Part shown: positions 1 through 8,927 of the stretch, piece by piece | How the letters are laid out: each line of letters begins with the position of its first letter | Position numbering within the stretch: the first letter of the stretch is position 1 | DNA from: an uncultured Prevotella sp. | GTDB lineage: Bacteria; Bacteroidota; Bacteroidia; Bacteroidales; Bacteroidaceae | DNA length: 28,462 nucleotides | Assembly (NCBI GenBank): GCA_900771975.1 | Contig: CAAGPV010000079.1 | Span: 1 to 28,462 of the forward strand | Direction of reading: 5' to 3' | Notes under the pieces: generated by a model | Seen by the model: only the letters and a program-made list of their open reading frames with translations | Told to the model about the DNA's origin: nothing | The model's database searches: none | Program-made: the position numbers and the translations under genes

Positions 1-71
1 CGCGCCAGCTCCTTTTCCCATTCGCCCGTCATGGCAACATCGGCGATGCGCATCGTCTTGACGACGGAATT
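1..71 (-). pseudogene. Fragment of a type IA DNA topoisomerase (TopB-like)
   Basis: Reading leftwards, the frame gives SVVKTMRIADVAMTGEWEKE and then LA up to the window edge. The RIADVAMTGEWEKEL stretch resembles a conserved segment in the C-terminal half of type IA topoisomerases, including those carried by Bacteroides conjugative elements. The similarity stops abruptly near position 71. Upstream is AT-rich sequence with an in-frame stop and no room for the N-terminal catalytic domain, so the visible end is a broken gene rather than a start. The rest, if any, lies outside the window. The call rests on about 20 residues recognised by eye. Confidence 0.45.
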
Positions 72-206
72 GAGGTTTATATGTCTTTTTTGATTGTTTT
101 TTTAAATTACTTGGAAAAGTTAGGAAAAATACTTCAAATGTCAAAATAATTGAAGGAATTTTTTAATTTAAATTGAGTATTTATTCAAAATAATAAGGAT
201 TATCTC
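72..206. other. AT-rich spacer between topoisomerase scrap and thiamin operon end
   Basis: Very AT-rich, with long T and A runs. It follows the stop of the pyrophosphokinase gene and could contain its transcription end, but I see no convincing GC-stem hairpin. No coding signal was seen. Confidence 0.5.
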
Positions 207-899
207 TCAAAAAGATGCACTTTTTTTCTCGTATGTTTGGTAAACAAGGTATTTCCCGTCGCCCTTTATCGTAAAAGCACTTCCTGTGGCTTCGTTAAGC
301 GTTCCTTGCCACAGTTCGGTAAAGGGTCTAGTATCCCATTTCAACCCTTCTTGTTCAAGCATTTTGTTCCCGATGTTGAATATACTCACTTGTTGACCAG
401 GAAACGATTCGAAAGTAGTGAGCCCCTCGCATGGCGTGAATCGACCGTAGTCGGTCAACATTGTCGGGTTTATTCCCAACTCGTTTTTAAAGAAGAGCAG
501 GAGAGATATGTTTGCTATTGTATGGTCTTCTCTTTTCCCCGTTGCGCCTATATAGGCTATGCGCGGCATTTCTTTTTCCTTTAATAGCGTTTTTGCATAA
601 CGGGTGGCCTTTGTTAGGTCATTGTAGTCTTGCTCTTCTATTTGATGAAATTTATTGGCATACTTTGTTTTTAACTCTTGTGGAAAAGAGTCGCCATCGC
701 CTATTATAGCTTCGGGATGTAATCCTTTCTTGATAGCAACCCATCCGGCACTATCGCAACAGATGAGTTTTTTTGCAGAATGCAGTATTCCTAATGGGAT
801 AGTGTGCACAGGAAAATCTCCTGCTGCCAATACAACTGCATCGTAATTGCTTTTTGAAGATGCCCATTGAACATAGTTGTCGGTGGTTGTGTAATTCAT
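207..899 (-). CDS. Thiamin pyrophosphokinase
   Basis: 230-residue cytoplasmic enzyme that transfers pyrophosphate from ATP to thiamin, giving the cofactor TPP. Family motifs are visible: GDGDSF near residue 67 and DYNDLTKA near 92 (acidic, metal and pyrophosphate handling), then GATGKREDH near 118 ahead of the C-terminal beta domain that binds thiamin. The length is normal for the eukaryote-like TPK type found in Bacteroidota (called tnr3 in comparative work). It starts only 13 bases after the pnuT stop and is the last gene of the TPP-riboswitch operon, so it should be repressed when TPP is plentiful. Trapping imported thiamin as TPP completes the salvage route. The family is clear; kinetic specificity is inferred. 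Confidence 0.93.
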   Translation of the reverse strand: MNYTTTDNYVQWASSKSNYDAVVLAAGDFPVHTIPLGILHSAKKLICCDSAGWVAIKKGLHPEAIIGDGDSFPQELKTKYANKFHQIEEQDYNDLTKATRYAKTLLKEKEMPRIAYIGATGKREDHTIANISLLLFFKNELGINPTMLTDYGRFTPCEGLTTFESFPGQQVSIFNIGNKMLEQEGLKWDTRPFTELWQGTLNEATGSAFTIKGDGKYLVYQTYEKKSASF

Positions 900-912
900 C
901 TTTGATGGTTCA

Positions 913-1533
913 TTAAGCGTTATTTTGATTTTCTTTGCACAAAGTCTGGCCGTTCATCTCCTTTTTCCAACGTCTATAACCGGCAATGGCAATGGCAACG
1001 TATAGTGCGTACAATCCTGCTGTAAATGGGATATCCTTATATACATAAAGTGCGCTTAGTTCAGCATCAACAACTATCCAAATCCACCATTGCTCTAAAT
1101 ATTTCTTTGTTAAAGCCCAAAGGCCAATGATGCTAAGTGCATTCCCAAACGAATCGAGAAGAGGAACGTTACTGTTGGTGTAGCGTATAAGTATCCAATA
1201 TAGAATGCCCCATAATGCAATAAACAGTAAGAACACGGGGAAGATAAGTTTTACGGGAAAGTGGACGATGCTCTTTTCAGGAGTCTTACCGGACTTTTTT
1301 TGACTGAACATCCAAGCGAAGAAACCGTAAACAGCAGCTAATGTATAGTAGATTTGCATCCAAAAATCAGCATATAGACCGGCTTCCCAATATATTACAG
1401 TATAGGTAAGTGGCATTATAATGCCGGTCAGCCACAACCAAATGGACGCTTTGTATTCTTGCCAAATATAAATCAGCCCGATAATAGTGCCTGTAATGTC
1501 TAACCAATGTTGCGAAATAAAGTCCATAACCAA
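913..1533 (-). CDS. pnuT: PnuT-type thiamin permease (PnuC family)
   Basis: 206-residue inner-membrane protein with about seven hydrophobic helices and the tryptophan/tyrosine-rich character of PnuC-family vitamin transporters (IWLWLTG, YWEAGLYADFWMQIYY, LEQWWIWIVVDAE). PnuC proteins move vitamins by facilitated diffusion, with downstream phosphorylation trapping the substrate. In Bacteroidota the PnuT branch sits in TPP-riboswitch operons between a TonB-dependent receptor and a thiamin pyrophosphokinase, exactly the arrangement here, so thiamin is the inferred substrate. Translation may start at the first ATG or at the ATG two codons later. Two hairpins lie just upstream, between this gene and the receptor gene. 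Confidence 0.92.
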   Translation of the reverse strand: MVMDFISQHWLDITGTIIGLIYIWQEYKASIWLWLTGIIMPLTYTVIYWEAGLYADFWMQIYYTLAAVYGFFAWMFSQKKSGKTPEKSIVHFPVKLIFPVFLLFIALWGILYWILIRYTNSNVPLLDSFGNALSIIGLWALTKKYLEQWWIWIVVDAELSALYVYKDIPFTAGLYALYVAIAIAGYRRWKKEMNGQTLCKENQNNA

Positions 1534-1550
1534 AAAGTGAAATAAGATGT

Positions 1551-1595
1551 AAAAGTGTTGTACCTCATCTAATTCTGATGGGAAACAACACTTTT
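1551..1595 (-). other. Large stem-loop between receptor gene and pnuT
   Basis: AAAAGTGTTGT (1551-1561) is perfectly complementary to ACAACACTTTT (1585-1595). An inner CATC/GATG pair makes the hairpin taller. On the operon strand it lies just ahead of pnuT and has no long U-run after it, so it could be an mRNA processing or stability element or a weak terminator. Confidence 0.7.
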
Positions 1596-1604
1596 AGATA
1601 GAAA

Positions 1605-1652
1605 GGAAAGGCCTGTGGGATTGTTGTAGGACGTTTCCCGCAAGCCTTTTCC
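1605..1652 (-). terminator. Terminator-like hairpin after the receptor gene
   Basis: GGAAAGGCCTGTGGGA (1605-1620) pairs, with a few G-U pairs or bulges, with TCCCGCAAGCCTTTTCC (1636-1652). On the minus strand it stands about 25 bases after the receptor stop and is followed by a short U-rich stretch (TTTCT). It may be a partial terminator that lowers readthrough into pnuT. Confidence 0.55.
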
Positions 1653-1677
1653 GATGTGAAATATTGCTTGTTTCAAT

Positions 1678-3975
1678 TTAGAAGTTCAAGCTAAGGTGTG
1701 CCATCCAGTTGAATGGAGCAGAAGGAGCAAAGCCTGCTTCGTATAAGTCTTCGGTGCAATAGGCTTCAACTTGGCCGTTGCCCCCCTTGCGATATGCAGG
1801 TGCAGCCCAACCGTTGTTGTCGTATTTGGAGTTGAAGATGTTGTATAAGGTGATACCTACTGTCCCGTTTTTCAATCCTAAGCAGTGCAAATTGAAGTTA
1901 TAGGACAAATCAACGTTTGTAGTAAAATGCTCTTTCAGGAACATATCTACAGCTTGGTCGAAGCTACCGTCTTCCTTATAGTTGTTGTAAGTGCTCATAC
2001 CGGTGTTGGTGAGATACTGTTTGCTTACGTATTGGCTTTGTATACTTGCGTTGAAACCGGCGTATTTAAAGGTGAATATGTTGTTGAGGATGGTGCTTGG
2101 CGAGAACGCAAGGTCACAATTGCCAAGGTTTGCCACAGTGCCATCATCGAGTACAACGGTCATGTCTTTTACCTTGTTCTTTGAGAAGGTGGCATTAATG
2201 TCCCAACGGAACCAATCTACAGGAGCGTAGGCAGCTTCAAGTTCCATACCCATGCGGTAGCTCTTGTCGAAGTTTTTGGTTTTTGCTTCACCTATATCAT
2301 CAAGATCGCCTGTGAGGACAAACTGGTTTTTGTAGTTCATGTAGTAGAAATTAACACCGGCAGAGAACAAACGACTTTGATATTTGTAACCGAATTCAAG
2401 GTCGTTAAGTCTTTCTGCAACTGGTTTTTCGTTTTTGTTCTCCTTGCTATCAATAGTTCCCCAATAGTTTTGGTAGTTGTTTCTGACAGGCTCTTTGTGG
2501 CTGATGGCAAACGAAGCGTATACTTTGTTGTGGCTATCTATTTGATAGTTGAAGCCAGCTTTAGGATTGAAGAAGTCGAACTTGTCGTTGATGACGTAGT
2601 CGTAGTTCCTGTTTTCAATGTACCAATCGTTTGGATTCTGCATCTTATAGTCGATATGACGGTATTGCAAGTCGAGATAAGCGTTCAATCCGTGGTATAA
2701 TTCATAGTTGAACTTGGCATAGATGTTTCCATCTGTCTTCTTGGCGTTGTTACGATAATATTCGTATCCGGGATAGAATACCTTTTGTGGGGCTTTCACC
2801 CACTTCACCAATCCGAAGTGGTCGCCATCGTATTTGTTCCAACCACCGCCCAATATGGCTTGCAAACCAGCCTGATTGTCGTACATTACGCTTGCGATAG
2901 CACCGTAGAAGTCGTTCTTCATCTTCTTCTGACGGGTGAGATCGGTTTTGTACTTGCTATCGCTCAGACCATAGTCTTGAAGGTTTTTGTTGCTCTTGTA
3001 TTCATCGTAGTAGCCGTCTCCGTGTGTGTAGTGGGCTGCAACGTTGAGTGTCCATAACGGAGAGAAGGTTTGGTTCCAGATTAACTGGTAGTTCTGTTGA
3101 TGATAGTTGTCTGTTTGGTCTTTATAATAATGTACGTTTCCGTTGTCATCATAGTATTCGCCGCATGAGTTGTAGCGACGGCCATAGAGACTCTGTTCGT
3201 ATTTTGAGGTGTAGTTCCATGCATGGTAGGTTTCTTCCGTTCCGTTCCAAGTGATGAATTTCACCATTGTCTTGTCATTGAAATAACCACCTTGCAAGAA
3301 ATAACTGTTGAGTTTAGCAGAAGCGCGGTCCAGATAACCCTTTGTTCCTATGTTTGACAAGCGGCCTTGCAATCCCCAATGGTTGTTAATCAAGCCTGTT
3401 CCAAAGCGTACGGTTTCGCGATGGCTGTAATAACTGCCGGCGCTGAGGTCTATACCAACAAAAGGATTTACACCTATATTTTCGGTTTGCATATTGATAG
3501 TGCCACCAAATGCACCGGCACCGTTGGTAGACGTTCCTACGCCACGTTGTATCTGGATGCTCTGAAGCGATGACGTGAAGTCTGCCATGTTCACCCAAAA
3601 CGTAGTGCTGCTTTCGGCATCGCTTACAGGAATGCCATTGGCTGTGATGTTGATACGTGACGGATCGGTACCACGAACACGAAGAGAGGTGTACCCGATG
3701 CCGTTTCCAGCGTCCGAAGTAGTGGTGATAGAAGGTGTAAGTGCCAATACATAAGGAAGGTCAAGTCCAAAGTTAACCTTCTTGATGTCTTGTTGTGACA
3801 ACGTACTGAACGCCATAGGCGTTTTGTTGTCAGCGCGTGTTGACACTACTTGCACACCTTGTAGTTGATAATTTTTAAGCGTGTCAACAGGTTCGTTGTT
3901 GTTTGCCTGTGCGGTTGTTACTGCACTTGAAAGCGCAGAAAGCACCATTACGCTTAATCCTACAAATCTTTTCAT
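1678..3975 (-). CDS. TonB-dependent outer-membrane receptor, probably for thiamin
   Basis: 765-residue outer-membrane protein. A signal peptide covers residues 1-24 (MKRFVGLSVMVLSALSSAVTTAQA). A plug domain lies near residues 40-165, with the typical RVRGTDPSRINI and NGIPVSD region and GTSTNGAGAFGGTINM before the barrel. A long aromatic-rich beta-barrel ends in the terminal phenylalanine (LSLNF) expected for BAM insertion. It lacks the SusC-type carboxypeptidase-like N-terminal extension. It is the first gene after a TPP riboswitch and precedes pnuT and thiamin pyrophosphokinase, the conserved Bacteroidota thiamin-uptake order, so thiamin or its phosphates are the inferred substrate. Energy would come from TonB-ExbBD encoded elsewhere. 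Confidence 0.9.
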   Translation of the reverse strand: MKRFVGLSVMVLSALSSAVTTAQANNNEPVDTLKNYQLQGVQVVSTRADNKTPMAFSTLSQQDIKKVNFGLDLPYVLALTPSITTTSDAGNGIGYTSLRVRGTDPSRINITANGIPVSDAESSTTFWVNMADFTSSLQSIQIQRGVGTSTNGAGAFGGTINMQTENIGVNPFVGIDLSAGSYYSHRETVRFGTGLINNHWGLQGRLSNIGTKGYLDRASAKLNSYFLQGGYFNDKTMVKFITWNGTEETYHAWNYTSKYEQSLYGRRYNSCGEYYDDNGNVHYYKDQTDNYHQQNYQLIWNQTFSPLWTLNVAAHYTHGDGYYDEYKSNKNLQDYGLSDSKYKTDLTRQKKMKNDFYGAIASVMYDNQAGLQAILGGGWNKYDGDHFGLVKWVKAPQKVFYPGYEYYRNNAKKTDGNIYAKFNYELYHGLNAYLDLQYRHIDYKMQNPNDWYIENRNYDYVINDKFDFFNPKAGFNYQIDSHNKVYASFAISHKEPVRNNYQNYWGTIDSKENKNEKPVAERLNDLEFGYKYQSRLFSAGVNFYYMNYKNQFVLTGDLDDIGEAKTKNFDKSYRMGMELEAAYAPVDWFRWDINATFSKNKVKDMTVVLDDGTVANLGNCDLAFSPSTILNNIFTFKYAGFNASIQSQYVSKQYLTNTGMSTYNNYKEDGSFDQAVDMFLKEHFTTNVDLSYNFNLHCLGLKNGTVGITLYNIFNSKYDNNGWAAPAYRKGGNGQVEAYCTEDLYEAGFAPSAPFNWMAHLSLNF

Positions 3976-4030
3976 TTGTTTACCTTAAAATTTATAATAC
4001 ACAAAAAGGGGCTCTTTTTATGTTATTAAG

Positions 4031-4108
4031 CCTTTTCCCTACGCCGGCATTACCCGGATCAGGTTATTGGGTTTGTTCTCAGCACTCCCAAAAAGGAGGC
4101 ACCCCTTT
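4031..4108 (-). promoter_or_regulatory. TPP riboswitch (THI element)
   Basis: On the minus strand the leader contains AAAAGGGGTGCC, then GTGCTGAGAACAAACCC, then ACCTGATCCGGGTAATGCC and GGCGTAGGGAAAAGG. These are the conserved THI-box strings, including the CTGAGA pyrimidine-binding loop and the pyrophosphate-binding GCGTAGGGAA side. The element ends about 55 bases before the receptor start codon. A downstream CCCCTTTT (4004-4011 read on minus) is complementary to AAAAGGGG at the 5' end of the element and could be part of the switching structure. Expected effect: TPP binding turns off the whole thiamin salvage operon. Confidence 0.96.
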
Positions 4109-4133
4109 TAACTTACTGTTTGTAAGTCGGGTG

Positions 4134-4167
4134 CAAAATTACCATTTTTAACTGAAATAGGATAAAC
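4134..4167 (-). promoter_or_regulatory. Promoter of the thiamin operon
   Basis: On the minus strand TAATTTTG (4134-4141) fits the Bacteroidota -7 box TAnnTTTG. A TTTA (4164-4167 region) stands about 21 bases upstream in the place of the -33 TTTG. Transcription would begin near 4128, giving a leader that starts with the small ACTTAC/GTAAGT hairpin (4111-4127) and runs into the riboswitch. Confidence 0.65.
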
Positions 4168-4222
4168 TTTTTTTTAATATTTCGGTTGTTGCTGGCGTTT
4201 TGTCTATTCTTGATTAAATAAT

Positions 4223-4256
4223 CATCCCCTCACTCTATATAAAGAGCGAGGGGATG
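4223..4256. terminator. Strong hairpin terminator after the fumarase gene
   Basis: CATCCCCTCACTCT (4223-4236) pairs with AGAGCGAGGGGATG (4243-4256) across a 6-base loop, 14 pairs with a single mismatch/wobble. It lies 43 bases past the fumarase stop on the minus strand and ends the hflX-to-fumarase cluster. The following minus-strand sequence is AT-rich (ATTATTTAATC). Confidence 0.8.
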
Positions 4257-4298
4257 ACTGGATAATTAAACCTTACTGATGAAGTTGTTAACAAATGC

Positions 4299-5951
4299 TT
4301 ATTTGCAGGAGCAACCAGTCCAAGGCTTTAGTTGTTTAAAGAAATCATTGCCCTTGTCATCCACTAAAATGAAGGCAGGGAAATCTTCAACTTTAATCTT
4401 CCAAATAGCTTCCATTCCCAATTCGGGGTATTCTATACATTCTATGCTCTTGATGCAACTTTGTGAAAGAACGGCTGCTACACCACCGATAGTACCAAGA
4501 TAGAAACCGCCGTGCTTTTTGCAGGCATCTGTTACAACCTGTGTACGATTGCCTTTGGCAATCATTACAAGGCTACCACCATGGTCTTGGAACTCATCGA
4601 CGTAGGGATCCATACGGTTGGCCGTTGTTGGTCCCATCGATCCGCATGGGTAACCTTCTGGAGTTTTTGCGGGTCCTGCATAGAGTATGGGGTGATCTTT
4701 AAAGTAAGCAGGAAGGTCTTCGCCTGCATCAAGACGAGCTTTGAGTTTTGCGTGAGCAATGTCTCGTGCCACGATAATGGTACCTTTAAGGCTAACACGA
4801 GTAGAAACAGGATATTTGGTTAGTTCTGCTCTTACCGCATCAATGCCTTTGTCCAAGTCTATTTCTATGCCTTTAGCACCTTCTCCAGGTTTGCGTAGTT
4901 CCTCAGGAATAAGCTCTGACGGATTGCTATCCATCTTTTCAAGCCAAATACCGTCTTCGTTGATTTTTGCTTTGATGTTGCGGTCAGCTGAACAACTTAC
5001 TCCCATGCCTATCGGGCAACTTGCGCCATGTCGTGGCAAACGTATAACACGAATGTCATGAGCCAGGTATTTGCCGCCAAACTGCGCTCCAAGTCCAATT
5101 TTGTGGGCCTCTTTAAGAAGCTTTTCTTCAAGATCCAAGTCGCGGAAAGCGCGTCCTGTTTCGTCGCCTGTGGTGGGTAGGTTGTCATAGTATTTGATAG
5201 AAGCGAGCTTAACAGTAAGCAAATTCTTTTCGGCAGAGGTACCTCCAATGACAAAAGCGATGTGGTAGGGAGGACAGGCTGCCGTTCCTAAGCTCTTCAT
5301 CTTCTCTACCAGGAAGGGAAGAAGTGTTCCTTCGTTTTGTATGGTGGCTTTGGTCATAGGATAGAAATAAGTCTTGTTGGCCGAACCACCGCCTTTTGCA
5401 ACCATAACAAAGCGGTATTCGTCCCCTTCGGTAGCTTCGATGTCGATTTGGGCAGGAAGGTTGCACCGTGTGTTTACCTCGTCATACATGTTGAGAGGAG
5501 CATTTTGCGAATAGCGGAGGTTGTCTTCAGTGTAGGTGTTGTAGACGCCACGCGAAAGCGCTTCTTCGTCTTCGAACCCAGTCCATACCTGTTGTCCTTT
5601 TTCGCCATGGATGATAGCGGTTCCCGTATCTTGGCAGAAAGGAAGTATCCCTTTGACAGCCGTTTCTGCATTGCGCAGGAATTGCAATGCAACATACTTG
5701 TCATTTTCTGATGCTTCTGGGTCTTTCAAGATTTTGGCTACTTGCTCGTTGTGTTCACGGCGTAACATAAATTCCACGTCGTGGAAGGCTTGCTGGCTCA
5801 AAAGGGTTAGGGCTTCTTTTGAAACTTTGATGATTTTCTTTCCTTCGAACTCGCCAACTGTCACACCTTCTTTGGAGAGCAATCGGTACTCGGTGTCGTC
5901 TTTGCCTACTTGAAACATAGGAGCATACTTGAATTCAGGAGTCTTTGCCAT
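4299..5951 (-). CDS. fum: Class I (iron-sulfur) fumarate hydratase
   Basis: 550-residue cytoplasmic enzyme interconverting fumarate and (S)-malate. The sequence is collinear with class I, [4Fe-4S]-dependent fumarases (about 550 residues, FumA/FumB type). The cluster-ligand cysteines appear to be C106 (FCQDTGTA), C226 (AACPPYH) and C320 (GVSCSADRN), with the same spacing (120 and 94) as in structurally known class I enzymes. The C-terminal beta domain carries TANRMDPYVDEFQ and GGVAAVLS. In Bacteroidota this enzyme works in the reductive branch towards succinate and propionate. It is the last of four closely spaced minus-strand genes, 47 bases after the M16 peptidase gene, and a strong hairpin follows it. 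Confidence 0.95.
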   Translation of the reverse strand: MAKTPEFKYAPMFQVGKDDTEYRLLSKEGVTVGEFEGKKIIKVSKEALTLLSQQAFHDVEFMLRREHNEQVAKILKDPEASENDKYVALQFLRNAETAVKGILPFCQDTGTAIIHGEKGQQVWTGFEDEEALSRGVYNTYTEDNLRYSQNAPLNMYDEVNTRCNLPAQIDIEATEGDEYRFVMVAKGGGSANKTYFYPMTKATIQNEGTLLPFLVEKMKSLGTAACPPYHIAFVIGGTSAEKNLLTVKLASIKYYDNLPTTGDETGRAFRDLDLEEKLLKEAHKIGLGAQFGGKYLAHDIRVIRLPRHGASCPIGMGVSCSADRNIKAKINEDGIWLEKMDSNPSELIPEELRKPGEGAKGIEIDLDKGIDAVRAELTKYPVSTRVSLKGTIIVARDIAHAKLKARLDAGEDLPAYFKDHPILYAGPAKTPEGYPCGSMGPTTANRMDPYVDEFQDHGGSLVMIAKGNRTQVVTDACKKHGGFYLGTIGGVAAVLSQSCIKSIECIEYPELGMEAIWKIKVEDFPAFILVDDKGNDFFKQLKPWTGCSCK

Positions 5952-5998
5952 AATGTTTTGTAAATGAATATGTTTGATAAATGTTAATATTATTATTC

Positions 5999-8914
5999 TT
6001 AATAGCCGAATATTTCGTTGGTGGAAACGCGTTTTATCGTTCCAATCTTTTCCAAAGCGTTCATGTCCAGTTCCTTTTCATCGCCAAGAATGATGTATTT
6101 GTAAGGCTTGTGGGCAATATATTGGTTGGCAAAATTCGACAGATCGCTCAACTTTAGGGGCTTGATTTGCTCATAGGTCAGTTGGCTAGGATCGCAGTTG
6201 AGCCCCATTTTCTTTGCCAACTCAAAGCGGGTAAGTACAGCGAACTTGGTAGTGCGGGCAGCTTCAAGCTTTTTAGTCAAGCTTTGTTTGGCTAAATCAA
6301 AGCTGGCTTGACGTGCTGGCATACTGTCAAGCAGGGTGTTGAACTCGTTGATGCAGTCGGTCATCTTGTCGTTTTGCGTGATGATATAGGTATAAAAGTT
6401 CTCGTGGTCGTATTTTCTGTATGCTTTGTTATAGCTGGCATACGCCGAGTAGGCAAGTCCGCGGGCTTCGCGCAATTCTTGGAACACGATTGCTCCCATT
6501 CCTCCAGTGCCGAAATATTCGTTGAAAAGCGAGATGATTCCCATTCGTTCCGGCGTAGTTTTGACACCCTCATCATGATATTGCATCATATAGATGTTTT
6601 TGGCATCGTATGGCGCTATGAGTATTTCGTTCTGTGGTGTGGCTTGTGCTTCATAGCGGTGAACTTTTTGCTTGTTCATGTGGGCGGGTGTACAGGCCTG
6701 ATTCCATGGGGTCTTGGCGATAAGTTTCTCAAGATTGCTAAGTGATGTTGGTCCGTAATAAAGTAATTCCCCACCTGTCTGCGGGAGCTCTTTCAGCAGA
6801 TTGAGCAATTGCAGTGGGTCTTGTTGCTTCAATTGTGTTGCAGACAATTCGTTGCGCACGCTGTTGTAGGGACCGTAAATGCCATAACTGTATAAGGCTT
6901 GGAAGTTGTAATCTTGGTCTTTCTTGTTGTCTTCACGTTGTTTTAAGCATAAGTCTACATAGTCAGAATAAGTTTTTTTGTCAGCCTTTGCCGTGTAAAC
7001 AAGTTCTGTCAAAAGTTTCAATGCCTGTGGCATGTTTTCGTTTAATCCGTTGACAGTTATGTTAATCTCGTCTTCTGCAGCATTAAAATCATAATCGCAA
7101 GCCAATTTATAGAACTGTTGTTTTAGCTGCTGGTTGCTCAAGTGTTTGGTGCCAAGATAGTCGATGTATTCGGCTGCATAGGTGTAACGGCAGTCGTTTT
7201 CTGTTCCAACAGGAAATTTTAGCCTTAAAGTGAATAGCCCGTCTTGTGTATTCTGTTTATATAATATAGGTAATCCCTTTTTTGTTTTAGCTTGTGTAAG
7301 GTCGTTCTTGAAGTCCACAAATACGGGTTGTATGGGCTCTGGCTTATTGTCAACCACCTCGTCAAGGAATGCAGAGTGCTTGTCACTATTGGTGGGGATT
7401 GGTGTAATGTGGGGTTTCTCCACTTTCTTTATGGTGGAGTCATTTCCCAATCGCTTGTAAACGCATACGTAGTTGTTGCCGAAGAACTTCTGTGCGAGGT
7501 CTACAAGTTGATGTTTGGTCATGTTTGAGATGCGATCAAGTTTTTTGCTATAGGTTGCCCAGTCCTCGTGGTTGATGAAAGCGTCGACAAATTCGTTTGC
7601 TCTGTCGTCGTTGTTGGCGAGTTGTTCATACTGGTTACGCTTGTAGTTGTTGATGATTGATGGAAGCAAATCGTCAGAGAAGTCGCCTCTCTTGAGTTTT
7701 TCTACTTCGCCAAGAAGCAAGTCTTTTACTTCTTCAAGCGTTTGTCCCTGCTTAGGCGAGCCGGTAAGCACAAACATGGAATAGTCGTTGAGTCCCTCGA
7801 ATCCGGCTCCTGCCGATTTTACTTTCATTTGTTGGTTGAGGTCAAGGTCCATCAATCCGGCTTTTCCGTTGTTAAGCAGAAGGCCAATCACGTTGAGCGA
7901 ATCAGACAACAGTTCTTTCGCTTGTGGACTGCGCCATGCTATGAATAAAGATTCTGCCTCTTGTCCGACAACAGTTGTGTCTTCGGGAGCGGTGATGGGC
8001 TTTAGGGCTGGATAGGTCGGAGCCGATAAACTCTCGCTCTTTTTCCAGTTTCCGAAATATTTGTCGATGGCTGCTATGGTCTTGTCTGGGTCTAAGTCGC
8101 CAGCCATACAGATGGCAACGTTGTTTGGAACATAGTATTTGCTAAAATAGTTTTTGATGTTTGTGATAGACGGATTTTTGAGATGCTCGCCCTTTCCTAT
8201 GGTTGTTTGTGTGCCATAAGGGTGGTTTGGAAAGAGTTTTGCCATCAAGGCATAATACATCTTGTTCATATCTTGTGACAATCCGATGTTGTATTCCTCG
8301 TAAACGGCTTCCAATTCGGTGTGGAAACCTCGTATTACCATATTTTGAAACCGGTCGCCTTGTACTTTTAGCCAGTTGTCTACTTCGTTGCTCGGAATGT
8401 TTTCCACATAGCAAGTAACGTCGTTTGATGTGTAGGCATTGCTTCCCTGTGACCCAATGGCCGACATCATCTTGTCATACTCGTTGGGAATGTTGTATTG
8501 TGCAGCCAATTGTGAAACGCTATCTATGGCTTGATAGGCTTTCTTTCGTTCTATGGAGTCGGTTAGGAGCCTGTAGTTTTCAAACCGACGCTCTATATCG
8601 TTGAGCAAAGGAGTTTCCTTTTCCAGATTGGAAGTGCCGAAATGTGTAGTTCCCTTAAACATCAGGTGCTCCAGATAGTGGGCAAGTCCTGTGGTTTCGG
8701 CAGGGTCGTTGCGTGATCCTGTTCGTACTGCGATGTATGTTTGAATTCTCGGTTTCTCTTTGTTTACACTCAGATAAACCGTAAGCCCGTTATCCAGCGT
8801 GTAGATTCGAGCTTGCAAAGGGTCGCCCGCTACGCTTTCATAGTGGTAGGATTGGGCGGTGACAATGGCTGCAAAACCTATGAAAAGGCAAGCAAGGGTA
8901 AGTCTTATTTTCAT
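5999..8914 (-). CDS. Periplasmic M16 (pitrilysin-family) zinc peptidase
   Basis: 971 residues with a signal peptide at 1-20 (MKIRLTLACLFIGFAAIVTA). The N-terminal half holds the inverted zinc motif H79-YL-E82-H83 in GLAHYLEHLMFKG. A downstream glutamate comes from ELEAVYEEY (202-207). The second half repeats the M16 fold without a zinc motif, including the GTGGMGAIVFQELREARGLAYS segment typical of the C-terminal domain. The length fits the long two-domain M16 proteins of Bacteroidota, which probably degrade peptides in the periplasm or at the outer membrane. It sits 13 bases after the DUF4954 gene. Substrate unknown. Confidence 0.93.
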   Translation of the reverse strand: MKIRLTLACLFIGFAAIVTAQSYHYESVAGDPLQARIYTLDNGLTVYLSVNKEKPRIQTYIAVRTGSRNDPAETTGLAHYLEHLMFKGTTHFGTSNLEKETPLLNDIERRFENYRLLTDSIERKKAYQAIDSVSQLAAQYNIPNEYDKMMSAIGSQGSNAYTSNDVTCYVENIPSNEVDNWLKVQGDRFQNMVIRGFHTELEAVYEEYNIGLSQDMNKMYYALMAKLFPNHPYGTQTTIGKGEHLKNPSITNIKNYFSKYYVPNNVAICMAGDLDPDKTIAAIDKYFGNWKKSESLSAPTYPALKPITAPEDTTVVGQEAESLFIAWRSPQAKELLSDSLNVIGLLLNNGKAGLMDLDLNQQMKVKSAGAGFEGLNDYSMFVLTGSPKQGQTLEEVKDLLLGEVEKLKRGDFSDDLLPSIINNYKRNQYEQLANNDDRANEFVDAFINHEDWATYSKKLDRISNMTKHQLVDLAQKFFGNNYVCVYKRLGNDSTIKKVEKPHITPIPTNSDKHSAFLDEVVDNKPEPIQPVFVDFKNDLTQAKTKKGLPILYKQNTQDGLFTLRLKFPVGTENDCRYTYAAEYIDYLGTKHLSNQQLKQQFYKLACDYDFNAAEDEINITVNGLNENMPQALKLLTELVYTAKADKKTYSDYVDLCLKQREDNKKDQDYNFQALYSYGIYGPYNSVRNELSATQLKQQDPLQLLNLLKELPQTGGELLYYGPTSLSNLEKLIAKTPWNQACTPAHMNKQKVHRYEAQATPQNEILIAPYDAKNIYMMQYHDEGVKTTPERMGIISLFNEYFGTGGMGAIVFQELREARGLAYSAYASYNKAYRKYDHENFYTYIITQNDKMTDCINEFNTLLDSMPARQASFDLAKQSLTKKLEAARTTKFAVLTRFELAKKMGLNCDPSQLTYEQIKPLKLSDLSNFANQYIAHKPYKYIILGDEKELDMNALEKIGTIKRVSTNEIFGY

Positions 8915-8927
8915 TTGATTAATGGTT

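Noticed and set aside
2377..2700. 107-codon plus-strand frame rich in valine
   Set aside because: Antisense to the TonB-dependent receptor; typical shadow of Tyr/Asn-rich barrel codons.
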